From an uncultured Bacilli bacterium (lineage in GTDB: Bacteria; Bacillota_I; Bacilli_A; RF39; UBA660): a DNA stretch of 16,774 bases. How positions within the stretch are numbered: position 1 is the first letter of the stretch; the number at the start of each line of letters is the position of its first letter. This document shows positions 7,874-15,496 of the stretch, piece by piece. The notes beneath the pieces were generated by a model that worked only from the letters and a program-made list of their open reading frames with translations, was not told the DNA's origin and did no database searches. Position numbers and translations under genes: made by a program. The stretch is from assembly GCA_947630435.1 (NCBI GenBank), contig CANRHO010000010.1, positions 1 through 16,774 of the forward strand, in the 5' to 3' direction.

Positions 7874-10241
7874 CGAGAAAACAAAATCAAATGCTCCAAG
7901 AACGATGGGTCGTCGGGGAAGAAACTTTGAAAAGCCAAAAAATTTATCGCTTACCTTAAAAAAAATGCTTAAATATTTAAAACCGTTTGTATCGCTTTTA
8001 ATAATTGCTCTTTTATTGGCGGCTTTATCAAGCGTTCTTTCAATAATAGGGCCTAATAAATTAAGTGATTTAACTGATGAATTGTCTAAAGGATTAGTGA
8101 TAAATAAAAATAATCTAACTAGTATAACCAATGATATAACAAAAACGTTAAACGAGGAAAAAATTAAAAACTTAAGTGTAAACATTTTGAATTTTAATTT
8201 GGATGATAATGTCGTAATAGCTATAAATTCATCCGATGATATATCAAATGATGATAAAGTTAAATTTAATTATTTTCTAAAAAACGCAAATAATTTATCT
8301 AAAAATGAAATTCTAAATGAAATAATAAAGTTACCAGATAGTATTACAAAATTTATTTTGAAAGAAAGTATGGTAGATAACGTATTATTATCATCTAGTG
8401 ACAAAGTATCTTTTATTAAGTTAATTAAGAATTTAGATTCATCTAATCAAGATCAAATTATAAAACAATTATCTAAAATGCCAGAATCAATTCAAAAAAT
8501 ATTACTTCCTGATAGTAAAATAAAAGGAGTTTTAATTACTACTAATGATAAGCTTAAGTTTTTAAGTATAGTAGGTAACTTAAACGAAAAAGCAAGTGTT
8601 AACACTTTATATAAAATAGTGGATAAATTGCCTAAAAACATCAAAGGGTTAGTTAAACCTAAGTTAGATATTGTAAAAATAAAATCAATAGTTATGTTTT
8701 TAATTACAATATATTTAATAAGTGCTTTATTTAATTTTTTACAAAGCTTTCTAATGGCGATTATGTCAAATAAGTTTGCTAAAAGTCTAAGAAGCAAAAT
8801 ATCAATTAAAATAAATAATTTAGCTTTAAAATACTTTGATACCCACTCAACTGGTGATATATTATCAAGGGTTACTAATGATGTTGATACCATAGGTGTT
8901 AACTTATCACAAAGTTTAGGTTCTTTAGTTGGGGCAGTAGCACTATTTATAGGGTGCGTAATAATGATGTTTGTAACTAATTGGATCATGGCAATAACAG
9001 CGATTATATCATCGTTATTTGGATTTATATTTATGAGTATGGTATTAAGTAAATCCCAAAAATACTTTATGGCAAGGCAAGTAGAACTAGGAAAGCTAAA
9101 TGGTCACATTGAGGAAATTTATACTAATCATAATGTGGTTAAGGCTTATAATGGTAATTATGATGCATCAAAAACGTTTGATGAACTAAATGATAATGTG
9201 TTTGAATGTAATCGTATGAGTCAGTTTTTATCAGGCCTTATGCCATCAATGATGAACTTTATTGGTAATTTTGGTTATGTTGCGGTATGTGTTGTTGGGG
9301 CAACACTCGTTATTAATAATCATATTACTTTTGGTGTAATCGTTGCGTTTATGATATATGTAAGACTATTTACTTCTCCACTTTCTCAAATCGCTCAAGG
9401 TATGACTAGTATTCAGTCTACCGCTGCAGCAGCAGAAAGGGTATTTGAATTCATTGAAGAAGAAGAGATGAGTGATGAATCACACTTGATTAAGAAACTT
9501 GATCCTAAAAACGTTAAAGGAGAAATTTTCTTTAACCATGTTAAGTTTGGTTATGAAGATGATAAAGTAATTATTAAAGATTTTAATTGTAAAGTTAAAC
9601 CAGGAGAAAAAATAGCAATAGTAGGACCGACTGGAGCAGGAAAAACTACGATGGTTAATTTACTTATGAAATTTTACGATATAAAAGAAGGAGAAATATT
9701 AATAGATGGTGTACCAACAAATGAATTAACTAGAAAAAACATTCATGATTTATTTATTATGGTCCTTCAAGATACTTGGCTTTTTGATGGAACAATTCGT
9801 GAAAACGTTTGTTATAATAACAAAAACGTAAGTGACAAAAAAATTATGGAAGCTTTAAAAACCGTTGGGGTGGATCACTTTGTAAAATCATTACCAGGCA
9901 GTTTAAATTATAAGGTAAAGGATAATGATTCTATATCAGCTGGTCAAAAACAATTGTTAACCATTGCACGTGGTATGATAAAAGATGCACCATTCTTAAT
10001 TTTAGATGAAGCAACCTCAAGCGTTGATACAAGAACGGAAGAGTTGGTTCAAAAAGCAATGGATAAATTAACTAAAGGAAGGACTTCATTTATTATAGCT
10101 CATAGATTATCAACGATAAAAAACGCTGATAAAATTTTGGTTATGAATGAAGGTAACATAATAGAACAGGGAAATCACGAAGAACTAATGAAGAAAAACG
10201 GATTTTATGCAGAACTTTATAATTCCCAGTTTAAGAACTAA
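7866..10241 (+). CDS. ABC exporter half-transporter, catalytic subunit with large extracytoplasmic repeat domain (BmrD/TM288-like)
   Basis: This 791-residue subunit pairs with the previous one. A basic N-terminus (1-35) precedes helix 1 (about 40-62). An insertion of about 200 residues (70-268) follows before helix 2 (272-300). The remaining membrane helices and a nucleotide-binding domain from about 550 follow. Walker A is GPTGAGKTT (587-595), Walker B LILDE has the catalytic Glu715, and the switch is His746. Its signature, ISAGQ (690-694), departs from LSGGQ, as expected because it faces the partner's degenerate site. The insertion lies outside the membrane and contains three degenerate repeats, listed separately. 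BmrD of Bacillus also has an extracellular domain here, but this subunit is over 100 residues longer. AAAGGAG (7852-7858) lies 7 bases before the ATG. A strong terminator closes the operon. Confidence 0.94.
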   Translation: MNNEKTKSNAPRTMGRRGRNFEKPKNLSLTLKKMLKYLKPFVSLLIIALLLAALSSVLSIIGPNKLSDLTDELSKGLVINKNNLTSITNDITKTLNEEKIKNLSVNILNFNLDDNVVIAINSSDDISNDDKVKFNYFLKNANNLSKNEILNEIIKLPDSITKFILKESMVDNVLLSSSDKVSFIKLIKNLDSSNQDQIIKQLSKMPESIQKILLPDSKIKGVLITTNDKLKFLSIVGNLNEKASVNTLYKIVDKLPKNIKGLVKPKLDIVKIKSIVMFLITIYLISALFNFLQSFLMAIMSNKFAKSLRSKISIKINNLALKYFDTHSTGDILSRVTNDVDTIGVNLSQSLGSLVGAVALFIGCVIMMFVTNWIMAITAIISSLFGFIFMSMVLSKSQKYFMARQVELGKLNGHIEEIYTNHNVVKAYNGNYDASKTFDELNDNVFECNRMSQFLSGLMPSMMNFIGNFGYVAVCVVGATLVINNHITFGVIVAFMIYVRLFTSPLSQIAQGMTSIQSTAAAAERVFEFIEEEEMSDESHLIKKLDPKNVKGEIFFNHVKFGYEDDKVIIKDFNCKVKPGEKIAIVGPTGAGKTTMVNLLMKFYDIKEGEILIDGVPTNELTRKNIHDLFIMVLQDTWLFDGTIRENVCYNNKNVSDKKIMEALKTVGVDHFVKSLPGSLNYKVKDNDSISAGQKQLLTIARGMIKDAPFLILDEATSSVDTRTEELVQKAMDKLTKGRTSFIIAHRLSTIKNADKILVMNEGNIIEQGNHEELMKKNGFYAELYNSQFKN
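8202..8669 (+). repeat. Three degenerate protein repeats in the exporter's outer domain
   Basis: Residues 113-168, 170-217 and 219-268 of the preceding ABC subunit align as three tandem units of about 48-56 residues. Each begins with a NV/GV-hydrophobic-S/T stretch, then DK-V/L-x-F, a helix ending in a NL-like turn, a second helix, LP/MP-x-S/N-I-x-K/G and a short leucine- or isoleucine-containing end. Repeat 1 has an extra 7 or so residues near SSDDISND. The identity is at protein level; the DNA copies have diverged. Confidence 0.7.
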
Positions 10242-10265
10242 GATAGTATTCATACTATCTTTTTT
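10240..10265 (+). terminator. Rho-independent terminator of the marR-ABC operon
   Basis: A perfect 9-bp stem, AAGATAGTA (10240-10248) with TACTATCTT (10253-10261), a TTCA loop and a T-run to 10265. The ABC stop codon overlaps the left arm. Confidence 0.88.
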
Positions 10266-10289
10266 CTAGTAAAAATATCTTCTTTGCGT

Positions 10290-10295
10290 TATAAT
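10290..10295 (+). promoter_or_regulatory. Probable -10 element of the phosphatase-corA unit
   Basis: A perfect TATAAT with no convincing -35 at 16-18 bases upstream and no TG extension. It is placed between the operon terminator and the phosphatase start, giving a leader of about 30 bases. Confidence 0.4.
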
Positions 10296-10333
10296 AAAAT
10301 TAGTAGTATAAAATTTCTAAGTAGGTGATCGAA

Positions 10334-10867
10334 ATGAAATTAGTAATGGTAAGACATGCTAAAACTGACTATAACGATAAAGGGTTAGTGCAAGGTATAT
10401 TAGATATTCCATTAAACGAAGAAGGAATAATGCAAGCTATTAATATTAAAGAAAAATTAAAAGATATAAAGTTTGATTTATGCTTTTCTTCACCACTTAA
10501 AAGAACTTTAGAAACAGCAAAGTTAATAGTGGGTAATGATTTTCCTATAATAACTGATGAACTTTTAATCGAAAGAAACATGGGAACTTATGAAGGTGGA
10601 AGTTTTAATGAATATCAAAAACATGATTTTTGGGATAGAAATAAAAATTATGATATGAATGATGTTGAACCTGTTCGTAATATTATGAAAAGAACAAAAT
10701 TATTTTTAGATAATCTAAAACGTAAATATAAAGATAAAACAATCTTATTAGTTAGTCATACGGCTATCTTAAGAGCACTTCATTTTAATATAGTGGGTTA
10801 CGATGATGATACATGGTTTTATAAATTTAAACCTAAAAATGGTGAAGCTTATTATTATGATATATAG
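10334..10867 (+). CDS. Histidine phosphatase (phosphoglycerate-mutase-like) family protein
   Basis: This 177-residue protein has the histidine phosphatase fold and is cytosolic. The phosphate pocket is Arg7-His8 in RHAKT (the usual motif is RHGxT, so glycine is alanine here). Arg57 (SSPLKRT), the acid Glu80 (LIERNMGTYEG) and the second histidine His142 (VSHTAILRAL) complete the site. Such enzymes remove phosphate from sugar phosphates, nucleotides or alpha-ribazole phosphate; the substrate cannot be fixed, and no cobalamin genes are nearby. The length suits the PhoE/CobC branch more than true glycolytic mutase, which is nearer 230-250. The ATG at 10334 is preferred because the alternative GTG at 10325 lies within the AGGTGAT ribosome-binding site. 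corA follows after 65 bases with no terminator, so the genes are probably co-transcribed. Confidence 0.88.
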   Translation: MKLVMVRHAKTDYNDKGLVQGILDIPLNEEGIMQAINIKEKLKDIKFDLCFSSPLKRTLETAKLIVGNDFPIITDELLIERNMGTYEGGSFNEYQKHDFWDRNKNYDMNDVEPVRNIMKRTKLFLDNLKRKYKDKTILLVSHTAILRALHFNIVGYDDDTWFYKFKPKNGEAYYYDI

Positions 10868-10932
10868 GATATATTATTAATGAATTTAAATTAAAAAGAT
10901 GTAAAAACGTTTAATAAAATAGGAGTGGTAAT

Positions 10933-11874
10933 ATGATAAATATTTATACAACAGATGAAAAAGGAAAAATAAAAGAGTTGAAAAATTTGCAAAAAGGATG
11001 CTGGATAGATATTGTAAATCCAAATTATGATGAACTAGAAGATGTATCAAGGAAAACAAAAACAGATTTAGATTTGCTTACGAAATTGATGGACGATGAG
11101 GAACTACCACGTATCGAAGAAGGTGATACGGCAACTTTAATAGTTGTAGATACTCCATATGCAACGGATTCAAAATACAAGCATAAGTATAATACTGATC
11201 CATTAGGTATTATAATAAATAATGATGGTTATTTTATAACCGTTTCATTAAAAAAACAAGATTTATTAAATGATTTTAAAAATAATAAAATTAAAAATTT
11301 TGATATTAAAAAGAAAACTAAATTTGTAATTCAAATATTAATTAAATTATCGGGAGTATATCAAAAAGAACTAAATTCGATAGATGATTATATAAATAGG
11401 AAAGAAGCAATTCTTTCGAAATCGACCGATAATAAAGAGTTAATTGACCTTCTTAACGTAGAAAAAACATTAGTATATTTTTCAACGTCACTTAAAGCAA
11501 ATGATATAGTGCTTGAAAAATTATCTAAAGGTAACGTATTAAAATTATATGAAGAAGATAATGATTTGATGGAAGATGCTATGATAGAAAATAAACAGGC
11601 AATAGAAATGGCAGGAATATATCGGGAAATATTAACTAGTATGACCGATACTTATGCAACTATTATTTCTAATAATTTAAACGATGTTATGAAGTTTTTA
11701 GCAGGTATCACGATTGTCTTTTCAATACCTACCATGGTAGCATCGTTTATTGGTATGAACGTACCATTAGGAAAGATGGGCTCATCAAGCATAAGTTTTA
11801 TATTAATAATTATATTTTCATTTGTTTTGTCAATTATAATTGCAATTATACTTAAGAAAAAAAACATGCTATAA
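10933..11874 (+). CDS. corA: CorA-family divalent cation (Mg2+/Co2+) channel
   Basis: This 313-residue membrane protein matches the CorA architecture. A large cytoplasmic alpha/beta domain (1-245) includes long helices at about 130-245. Two membrane helices lie near the C-terminus (about 255-275 and 287-307). The signature GMN is at residues 274-276 (FIGMNVPLG), at the outer end of the first helix where it forms the selectivity filter of the pentamer. The basic tail KKKNML is typical. It admits Mg2+ and possibly Co2+ or Ni2+ down the membrane potential. AGGAG lies 7 bases upstream of the ATG. It lies between the phosphatase and an AI-2E-family gene 21 bases downstream. No magnesium-sensing leader is visible in the 65-base gap. 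Confidence 0.92.
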   Translation: MINIYTTDEKGKIKELKNLQKGCWIDIVNPNYDELEDVSRKTKTDLDLLTKLMDDEELPRIEEGDTATLIVVDTPYATDSKYKHKYNTDPLGIIINNDGYFITVSLKKQDLLNDFKNNKIKNFDIKKKTKFVIQILIKLSGVYQKELNSIDDYINRKEAILSKSTDNKELIDLLNVEKTLVYFSTSLKANDIVLEKLSKGNVLKLYEEDNDLMEDAMIENKQAIEMAGIYREILTSMTDTYATIISNNLNDVMKFLAGITIVFSIPTMVASFIGMNVPLGKMGSSSISFILIIIFSFVLSIIIAIILKKKNML

Positions 11875-11875
11875 T
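11867..11875 (+). promoter_or_regulatory. Possible internal promoter overlapping the corA stop codon
   Basis: TGC followed by a perfect TATAAT (11870-11875) forms an extended -10. The -35 is poor (TTATAC at 11846, 18-base spacer). If used, the start would fall on the Shine-Dalgarno site of the next gene. Low confidence in this AT-rich setting. Confidence 0.25.
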
Positions 11876-11895
11876 TAAAGATAGAGGTGTTATAA

Positions 11896-13011
11896 ATGAA
11901 CTTAAATAAAAAAACAAAAAAACAAATAATGGGTTTAATTATATTTGCAGGAATAGTTTTATGGATAGTATTTAATTATAAATTATTCTTTGATTTAGTA
12001 AGCTTTATTATTAAACTTATTATGCCAATTATTGTTGGTGTTGCAATAGCTTTTATAATAAATGTTCCATTAAAACAAATCGAAAGAAAAATATTTAAAG
12101 TAGATAAAAGAAAACATAAAAAATTAATTCGTGTTATATCACTTTTTTTATCAATTATTTTAATATTTGGAATTGTAGGACTTTTAATGTTTTTGGTAAT
12201 TCCTGAGTTTATTGAGGCGATAAACTCAATTGGAAAAACAATTCCATCTAACATTGAATGGTTAAATAACTTAAATAAAAAGATAAGTAATTTATATCCA
12301 TCTTTTAATAATTATATAAAAGATATTGATTTAAAAAAGGTATTAGAAGTAGCTCTTGGTACTACTGGTAACATGGTATCAATTATAATTTCTTTTATAT
12401 CTAATTTATTATCTAAAGTTTTAATGTTTTTCATAGGATTTATCCTAGCAATATATATATTACTTGATAAAGAAAACTTAGTAAGACAAATAAAGATGTT
12501 ATTAAATGCGTTTTTACAAACAAAAACGGTTAATAAAATAGGAGAAATAGTAAAACTTACTAACTCCACTTTTACTAACTTTTTAACTGGTCAGTGTCTA
12601 GATGCTTTAGTTCTTGGAATAATATTTTTCATAACCATGACCATTTTAAAAATGCCATATGCTCTTATTATTTCGGTGTTACTTGCGGTAACGGCATTAA
12701 TACCATATATAGGTGCTTTTATAACACTTGTTGTTGGAGCTATTTTAATCGCGGTAACAAGTCCTATTAAGGCTGTTTGGTATGTTGTAATGTTTTTTGT
12801 ATTACAACAAATAGATGAAAATATTTTGGTTCCAAAAATAGTAGGAAAATCAGTAGGATTACCTGCTTTATGGACTTTAATTGCAGCATTAATTGGTGGA
12901 AGTATGCTAGGTATCATTGGAGTTATTATAAGTATTCCTATATCATCTGTTTTATACTCCCTTTTAAAAGAATGGGTTAAATATAAAAGTGAAAAAAAAC
13001 AGGATAAATAA
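11896..13011 (+). CDS. AI-2E family transporter (TqsA/PerM-like membrane protein)
   Basis: This is a 371-residue polytopic membrane protein of the PF01594 type, with about eight hydrophobic helices. Pairs of helices lie at 10-60 and 80-103, a soluble loop at 105-155, and the remaining helices at 160-190 and 235-355. Family landmarks are IPYIGAF (269-275) and QIDENILVPKIVGKSVGLP (305-323). Members include E. coli TqsA, linked to autoinducer-2 export, and Bacillus proteins tied to Na+/H+ exchange; the true substrate of this one is unknown, and no luxS is in view. AGAGGTG (11883-11889) lies 6 bases before the ATG. It follows corA by 21 bases and is probably in the same transcript. No hairpin follows it, but the rubrerythrin promoter begins two bases after the stop. 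Confidence 0.9.
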   Translation: MNLNKKTKKQIMGLIIFAGIVLWIVFNYKLFFDLVSFIIKLIMPIIVGVAIAFIINVPLKQIERKIFKVDKRKHKKLIRVISLFLSIILIFGIVGLLMFLVIPEFIEAINSIGKTIPSNIEWLNNLNKKISNLYPSFNNYIKDIDLKKVLEVALGTTGNMVSIIISFISNLLSKVLMFFIGFILAIYILLDKENLVRQIKMLLNAFLQTKTVNKIGEIVKLTNSTFTNFLTGQCLDALVLGIIFFITMTILKMPYALIISVLLAVTALIPYIGAFITLVVGAILIAVTSPIKAVWYVVMFFVLQQIDENILVPKIVGKSVGLPALWTLIAALIGGSMLGIIGVIISIPISSVLYSLLKEWVKYKSEKKQDK

Positions 13012-13013
13012 TG

Positions 13014-13042
13014 TTGACATTATAAAACTCATAAATTATACT
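13014..13042 (+). promoter_or_regulatory. Strong promoter of rubrerythrin
   Basis: A perfect TTGACA (13014-13019), a 17-base spacer and TATACT (13037-13042). This is the best-matching promoter in the window. The predicted leader is about 40 bases. No convincing PerR box (TTATAATnATTATAA) is present around it. Confidence 0.8.
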
Positions 13043-13087
13043 AAAAGAGTAATTATTAATTAATATAGTATGAAAGGAAGTTTAATT

Positions 13088-13627
13088 ATGGAATTAAAAG
13101 GATCTCAAACAGAAAAAAATTTAATGACTGCTTTCGCTGGTGAAAGTCAAGCTAGAAATAAGTATACTTATTTTGCTAGCAAAGCAAAAAAAGAAGGATA
13201 TGAACAAATTTCTGAAATTTTCACAGAAACAGCAAACAATGAAAAAGAACACGCTAAAATTTGGTTTAAATTATTAAATGGTGGTGATGTTCCATCTACA
13301 AAAGAAAACTTAAAAGCAGCAGCAGCTGGTGAAAACGATGAATGGACAAGTATGTATAAAGAGTTTGCACAAACCGCTAAAGAAGAAGGTTTTGATAAAA
13401 TCGCATTCCTTTTTGAAGAAGTTGCAAAAATTGAAAAAGAACACGAAGAAAGATATATGAAGTTACTTGGTAACGTAAATGATGATTTAGTGTTTAAAAA
13501 AGGTAATGAAACGGTATGGATTTGCCGTAATTGTGGTTATGTATACGTAGGAAATGAAGCTCCAAAAGTATGCCCAGTATGTGCTCATCCACAAAGCTAT
13601 TTTGAACAAAAAAAAGAAAATTATTAA
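13088..13627 (+). CDS. rbr: Rubrerythrin
   Basis: This 179-residue protein is cytosolic. It reduces hydrogen peroxide to water with electrons from rubredoxin-type donors, a standard peroxide defence of anaerobes. A four-helix ferritin-like domain (1-130) carries the di-iron ligands: Glu19 (AGESQARN), Glu52 and His55 (NEKEHAK), Glu82 and Glu85 (GENDEW), Glu116 and His119 (EKEH). A C-terminal rubredoxin domain binds Fe(Cys)4 through Cys146-Cys149 and Cys162-Cys165. All ligands are present. The start is ATG 13088, preceded by AAAGGAAG at 7 bases; an ATG at 13070 would place that site inside the gene and add residues not seen in the family, whose members begin with LKGSxTEKN. It has its own near-consensus promoter and hairpin, suggesting abundant single-gene expression. 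Confidence 0.96.
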   Translation: MELKGSQTEKNLMTAFAGESQARNKYTYFASKAKKEGYEQISEIFTETANNEKEHAKIWFKLLNGGDVPSTKENLKAAAAGENDEWTSMYKEFAQTAKEEGFDKIAFLFEEVAKIEKEHEERYMKLLGNVNDDLVFKKGNETVWICRNCGYVYVGNEAPKVCPVCAHPQSYFEQKKENY

Positions 13628-13633
13628 TAAAAT

Positions 13634-13658
13634 AAAGCAACACGAAAGTGTTGTTTTT
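13634..13658 (+). terminator. Rho-independent terminator of rubrerythrin
   Basis: CAACAC/GTGTTG (13638-13643, 13648-13653) is closed by a GAAA tetraloop, extended by G-T and A-T pairs, and followed by TTTTT. Confidence 0.88.
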
Positions 13659-13694
13659 CATTTGTAAAGTATTTGTTTCCACAACTAAAATATA

Positions 13695-13728
13695 TTGACA
13701 CCTGGGGGGGGATATATGATATTATAAA
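13695..13728 (+). promoter_or_regulatory. Promoter with a poly-G spacer, candidate phase-variable
   Basis: A perfect -35 TTGACA (13695-13700) is followed by CCT, eight G and an AT-rich stretch with several -10 candidates. TATGAT (13715-13720) is 14 bases from the -35, GATATT (13718) is 17 and TATTAT (13720) is 19. Thus the two best -10 hexamers (5 of 6) are off the ideal spacing at the present G number. Three extra G, or two fewer, would put one of them at 17. Confidence 0.5.
13704..13711 (+). repeat. G8 homopolymer tract
   Basis: Eight consecutive G in a sequence that otherwise rarely has more than four; the next longest run noticed is five G at 16640-16644. The tract lies between the -35 and -10 of the following gene. 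Confidence 0.9.
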
Positions 13729-13758
13729 CATGTAATATATAATAAAAAGGAGAAGAAA

Positions 13759-14637
13759 ATGGGAGTATTTAAAAATGATGTTGGTAGGCCATCAAATAAA
13801 ACTATTATGATAAGAAATATATTTAAAGTAATAGGAGTTTTATTAGTTATTGTAGGAGTATTTATTGCGGGGTATTATTTTAAAGGTAATAATAATAAAA
13901 CAAAGAATAAACCTGTAATAGTAAAAAACACAAAAAAAGAAATAGTAAATATTGATGAAGCAAAAAAGGAATTAGATAGATTTGTTTATGGAAATTATTT
14001 TAATATTGTTGAAACGCAAATGAATGATGATTACAAAGGTTATCTTGCAATAAGTAAATCAAAATCTAAAAAGAAAAGTTATACTTGTAAGGAAATGTTT
14101 GGTAATGACATCAAGCCATTTGGAGAAGATGATGGTCATAGTTGGGATGTTGATGGAGTATGTTATGATGGAGAAGATATTGATTTTTATGAATATGAAA
14201 CAGTTAATAAAGAATATGAAAAATTATTTGGAAATAATCTTCCTAAAAAAACGATCAATCCAGATTTTATGACAATATATGCTTATTCAGAATTAAAAAA
14301 TGGATTTACCCAGTTATCTTGTGAATGTGGTGATATTACACCAAGTGAAGCTAATAAGATATACGAAGCATATAAGAAAAATAATGAATTACATATTATA
14401 TTTTCTTTAATACCATTCTTGCCAAAGAATGAAGGTAATGGGATTGAAGCTGTTTTTGATAGTAAAAAACTATCTTATAGTATAACTAGTGATATAGAAT
14501 ATGATGAAGTAAATAATAAAATTAAAAATTCTAACGAACTATTTGAAAAATATAAAGATGAATTGCCAAAATATGAATTTGTTTTAATAAAAAAAGAAGG
14601 TTCATATATTTATAAATCATTCAATGAAATAAAATGA
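13759..14637 (+). CDS. Single-pass membrane-anchored protein of unknown function
   Basis: This 292-residue protein is not recognised by function. It has a short cytoplasmic head with MGVFKNDVGRPSNKT, then basic residues and one hydrophobic helix (about 22-41). A lysine-rich linker (42-60) and an outside domain (60-292) follow. There is no lipobox or signal-peptidase site, so it should stay anchored with its C-terminus outside. The outer domain has four cysteines (110, 135, 188, 190), which could form disulfides, and an acidic stretch at 122-148. The head motif with GRPSN looks like a defined element rather than random sequence; I have an uncertain memory of similar heads on other proteins of uncultured Bacillota. 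AAAAAGGAG lies 7 bases before the ATG. It is a single-gene unit with the G8-spaced promoter upstream and ends in TGA. Confidence 0.8.
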   Translation: MGVFKNDVGRPSNKTIMIRNIFKVIGVLLVIVGVFIAGYYFKGNNNKTKNKPVIVKNTKKEIVNIDEAKKELDRFVYGNYFNIVETQMNDDYKGYLAISKSKSKKKSYTCKEMFGNDIKPFGEDDGHSWDVDGVCYDGEDIDFYEYETVNKEYEKLFGNNLPKKTINPDFMTIYAYSELKNGFTQLSCECGDITPSEANKIYEAYKKNNELHIIFSLIPFLPKNEGNGIEAVFDSKKLSYSITSDIEYDEVNNKIKNSNELFEKYKDELPKYEFVLIKKEGSYIYKSFNEIK

Positions 14638-14718
14638 TTTATAAAACTATAAATTTATAATAAATAATGGGTTTATTTTTAAAAATTTAATATAATAGAA
14701 AATTTCCATTAAAATAAT

Positions 14719-14747
14719 AAACGTTTGGTTTATCTGAACGTTTTTTT
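14719..14747 (+). terminator. Rho-independent terminator
   Basis: AAACGTTTGG (14719-14728) pairs with CTGAACGTTT (14734-14743) through 10 pairs including two wobbles, with a 5-base loop and seven T. It lies about 80 bases after the anchored-protein stop, so the transcript has a long AT-rich 3' tail. Confidence 0.75.
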
Positions 14748-14772
14748 GTTTTAATATTTTGATAAGAAAATA

Positions 14773-14781
14773 TGTTATAAT
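14773..14781 (+). promoter_or_regulatory. Extended -10 promoter of the pseudouridine synthase gene
   Basis: TGT plus a perfect TATAAT (14776-14781). TTGATA at 14759 is too near (11 bases) to act as the -35. The leader to the ATG would be about 12 bases and holds AAGAGGT. Confidence 0.5.
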
Positions 14782-14799
14782 TTTTTTAAGAGGTTAAGT

Positions 14800-15465
14800 A
14801 TGAAAAAGAAAAAGAAATTAGATATCATATATGAAGATAAAGAAATACTTGTGGTAAATAAACCTAGTGGGATACTTACGGTATCAACAATAAAGGAAAA
14901 AGAAAAAACTTTGTATCATGAGGTATCAGATTACGTTAAAAAAAGTAATCCGAAAGCAAAAATATTTATAATTCATAGATTGGATAAAGATACATCTGGA
15001 ATAGTTATGTTTGCAAAGAGTAAAAACATAAAATATATGTATCAAAACGATTGGGATAATTTAGTTTTACAAAGAAGTTATGTTGCGGTGGTAAATGGGG
15101 TTTTAGAAAATAAAAAAGGTGTGATAAAATCTTATTTAAAACAAACTAAGACGTTATTTGTTTATTCATCAAACGATAGGAAAAATGGAAAATTGGCTAT
15201 TACGAATTATAAAGTAATAAAAGAAAATAAAAAGTATTCAATGTTAGATATTGAAATAAAAACAGGAAGAAAAAATCAAATAAGGGTTCATATGAATGAT
15301 ATTAATCATCCTATATTAGGTGATAAAAAATATGGTAATAATAAAAGCCCTATAAATAGGCTTATGCTTCATGCAAATAAATTAGTAGTGTTAAATCCTA
15401 AAATAAATAAAAAAATGGAATTTGTAAGCAAAATTCCAAAGACTTTTGAATTATTTTTTGAGTGA
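14800..15465 (+). CDS. RluA-family RNA pseudouridine synthase
   Basis: This 221-residue cytosolic enzyme isomerises uridine to pseudouridine in rRNA or tRNA. The catalytic motif HRLDKDTSG spans 59-67, with Asp62 as the nucleophile. Other family landmarks are VVNKPSGILT (18-27), RSYVAVVNG, the TGRKNQIRVHM region and HPILGDKKYG. There is no N-terminal S4 RNA-binding domain, so it is shorter than RluD or RluB types and resembles the compact RluA/RluC-like or TruC-like forms. The target base cannot be assigned. The six-residue start MKKKKK is basic. The ATG is preceded by AAGAGGT. The stop is TGA, and the phosphodiesterase gene begins 31 bases later without a terminator, so the two are probably co-transcribed. 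Confidence 0.9.
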   Translation: MKKKKKLDIIYEDKEILVVNKPSGILTVSTIKEKEKTLYHEVSDYVKKSNPKAKIFIIHRLDKDTSGIVMFAKSKNIKYMYQNDWDNLVLQRSYVAVVNGVLENKKGVIKSYLKQTKTLFVYSSNDRKNGKLAITNYKVIKENKKYSMLDIEIKTGRKNQIRVHMNDINHPILGDKKYGNNKSPINRLMLHANKLVVLNPKINKKMEFVSKIPKTFELFFE

Positions 15466-15496
15466 AAAACAAATACAATTTAAATGGAGATGTTAT

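Noticed and set aside
8492..8989. Open frame of 165 codons on the minus strand
   Set aside because: It is antisense to the well-supported ABC subunit, has no ribosome site, and its protein is a low-complexity mirror of AT-rich coding sequence. The same applies to the minus-strand frames at 7859-8185, 12312-12569 and 12591-12917.
13031..13060. Possible PerR or other operator near the rubrerythrin promoter
   Set aside because: The AT-rich half-repeats need a bulge to align and do not match the PerR consensus.
13070..13087. Upstream ATG for rubrerythrin
   Set aside because: The Shine-Dalgarno site would lie inside the gene, and the family starts at the LKGSxTEKN region.
13738..13743. Perfect TATAAT just before the anchored-protein gene
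   Set aside because: Transcription from it would begin within or after the ribosome site, so it is unlikely to drive the gene. It is probably chance in AT-rich sequence.
14691..14696. TATAAT between the anchored protein and its terminator
   Set aside because: No -35 and only about 50 bases to the hairpin; no sign of a small RNA gene.
15446..15496. TTG start extending the phosphodiesterase
   Set aside because: It overlaps the end of the pseudouridine synthase gene, has no ribosome site, and the extra residues are unlike the family.
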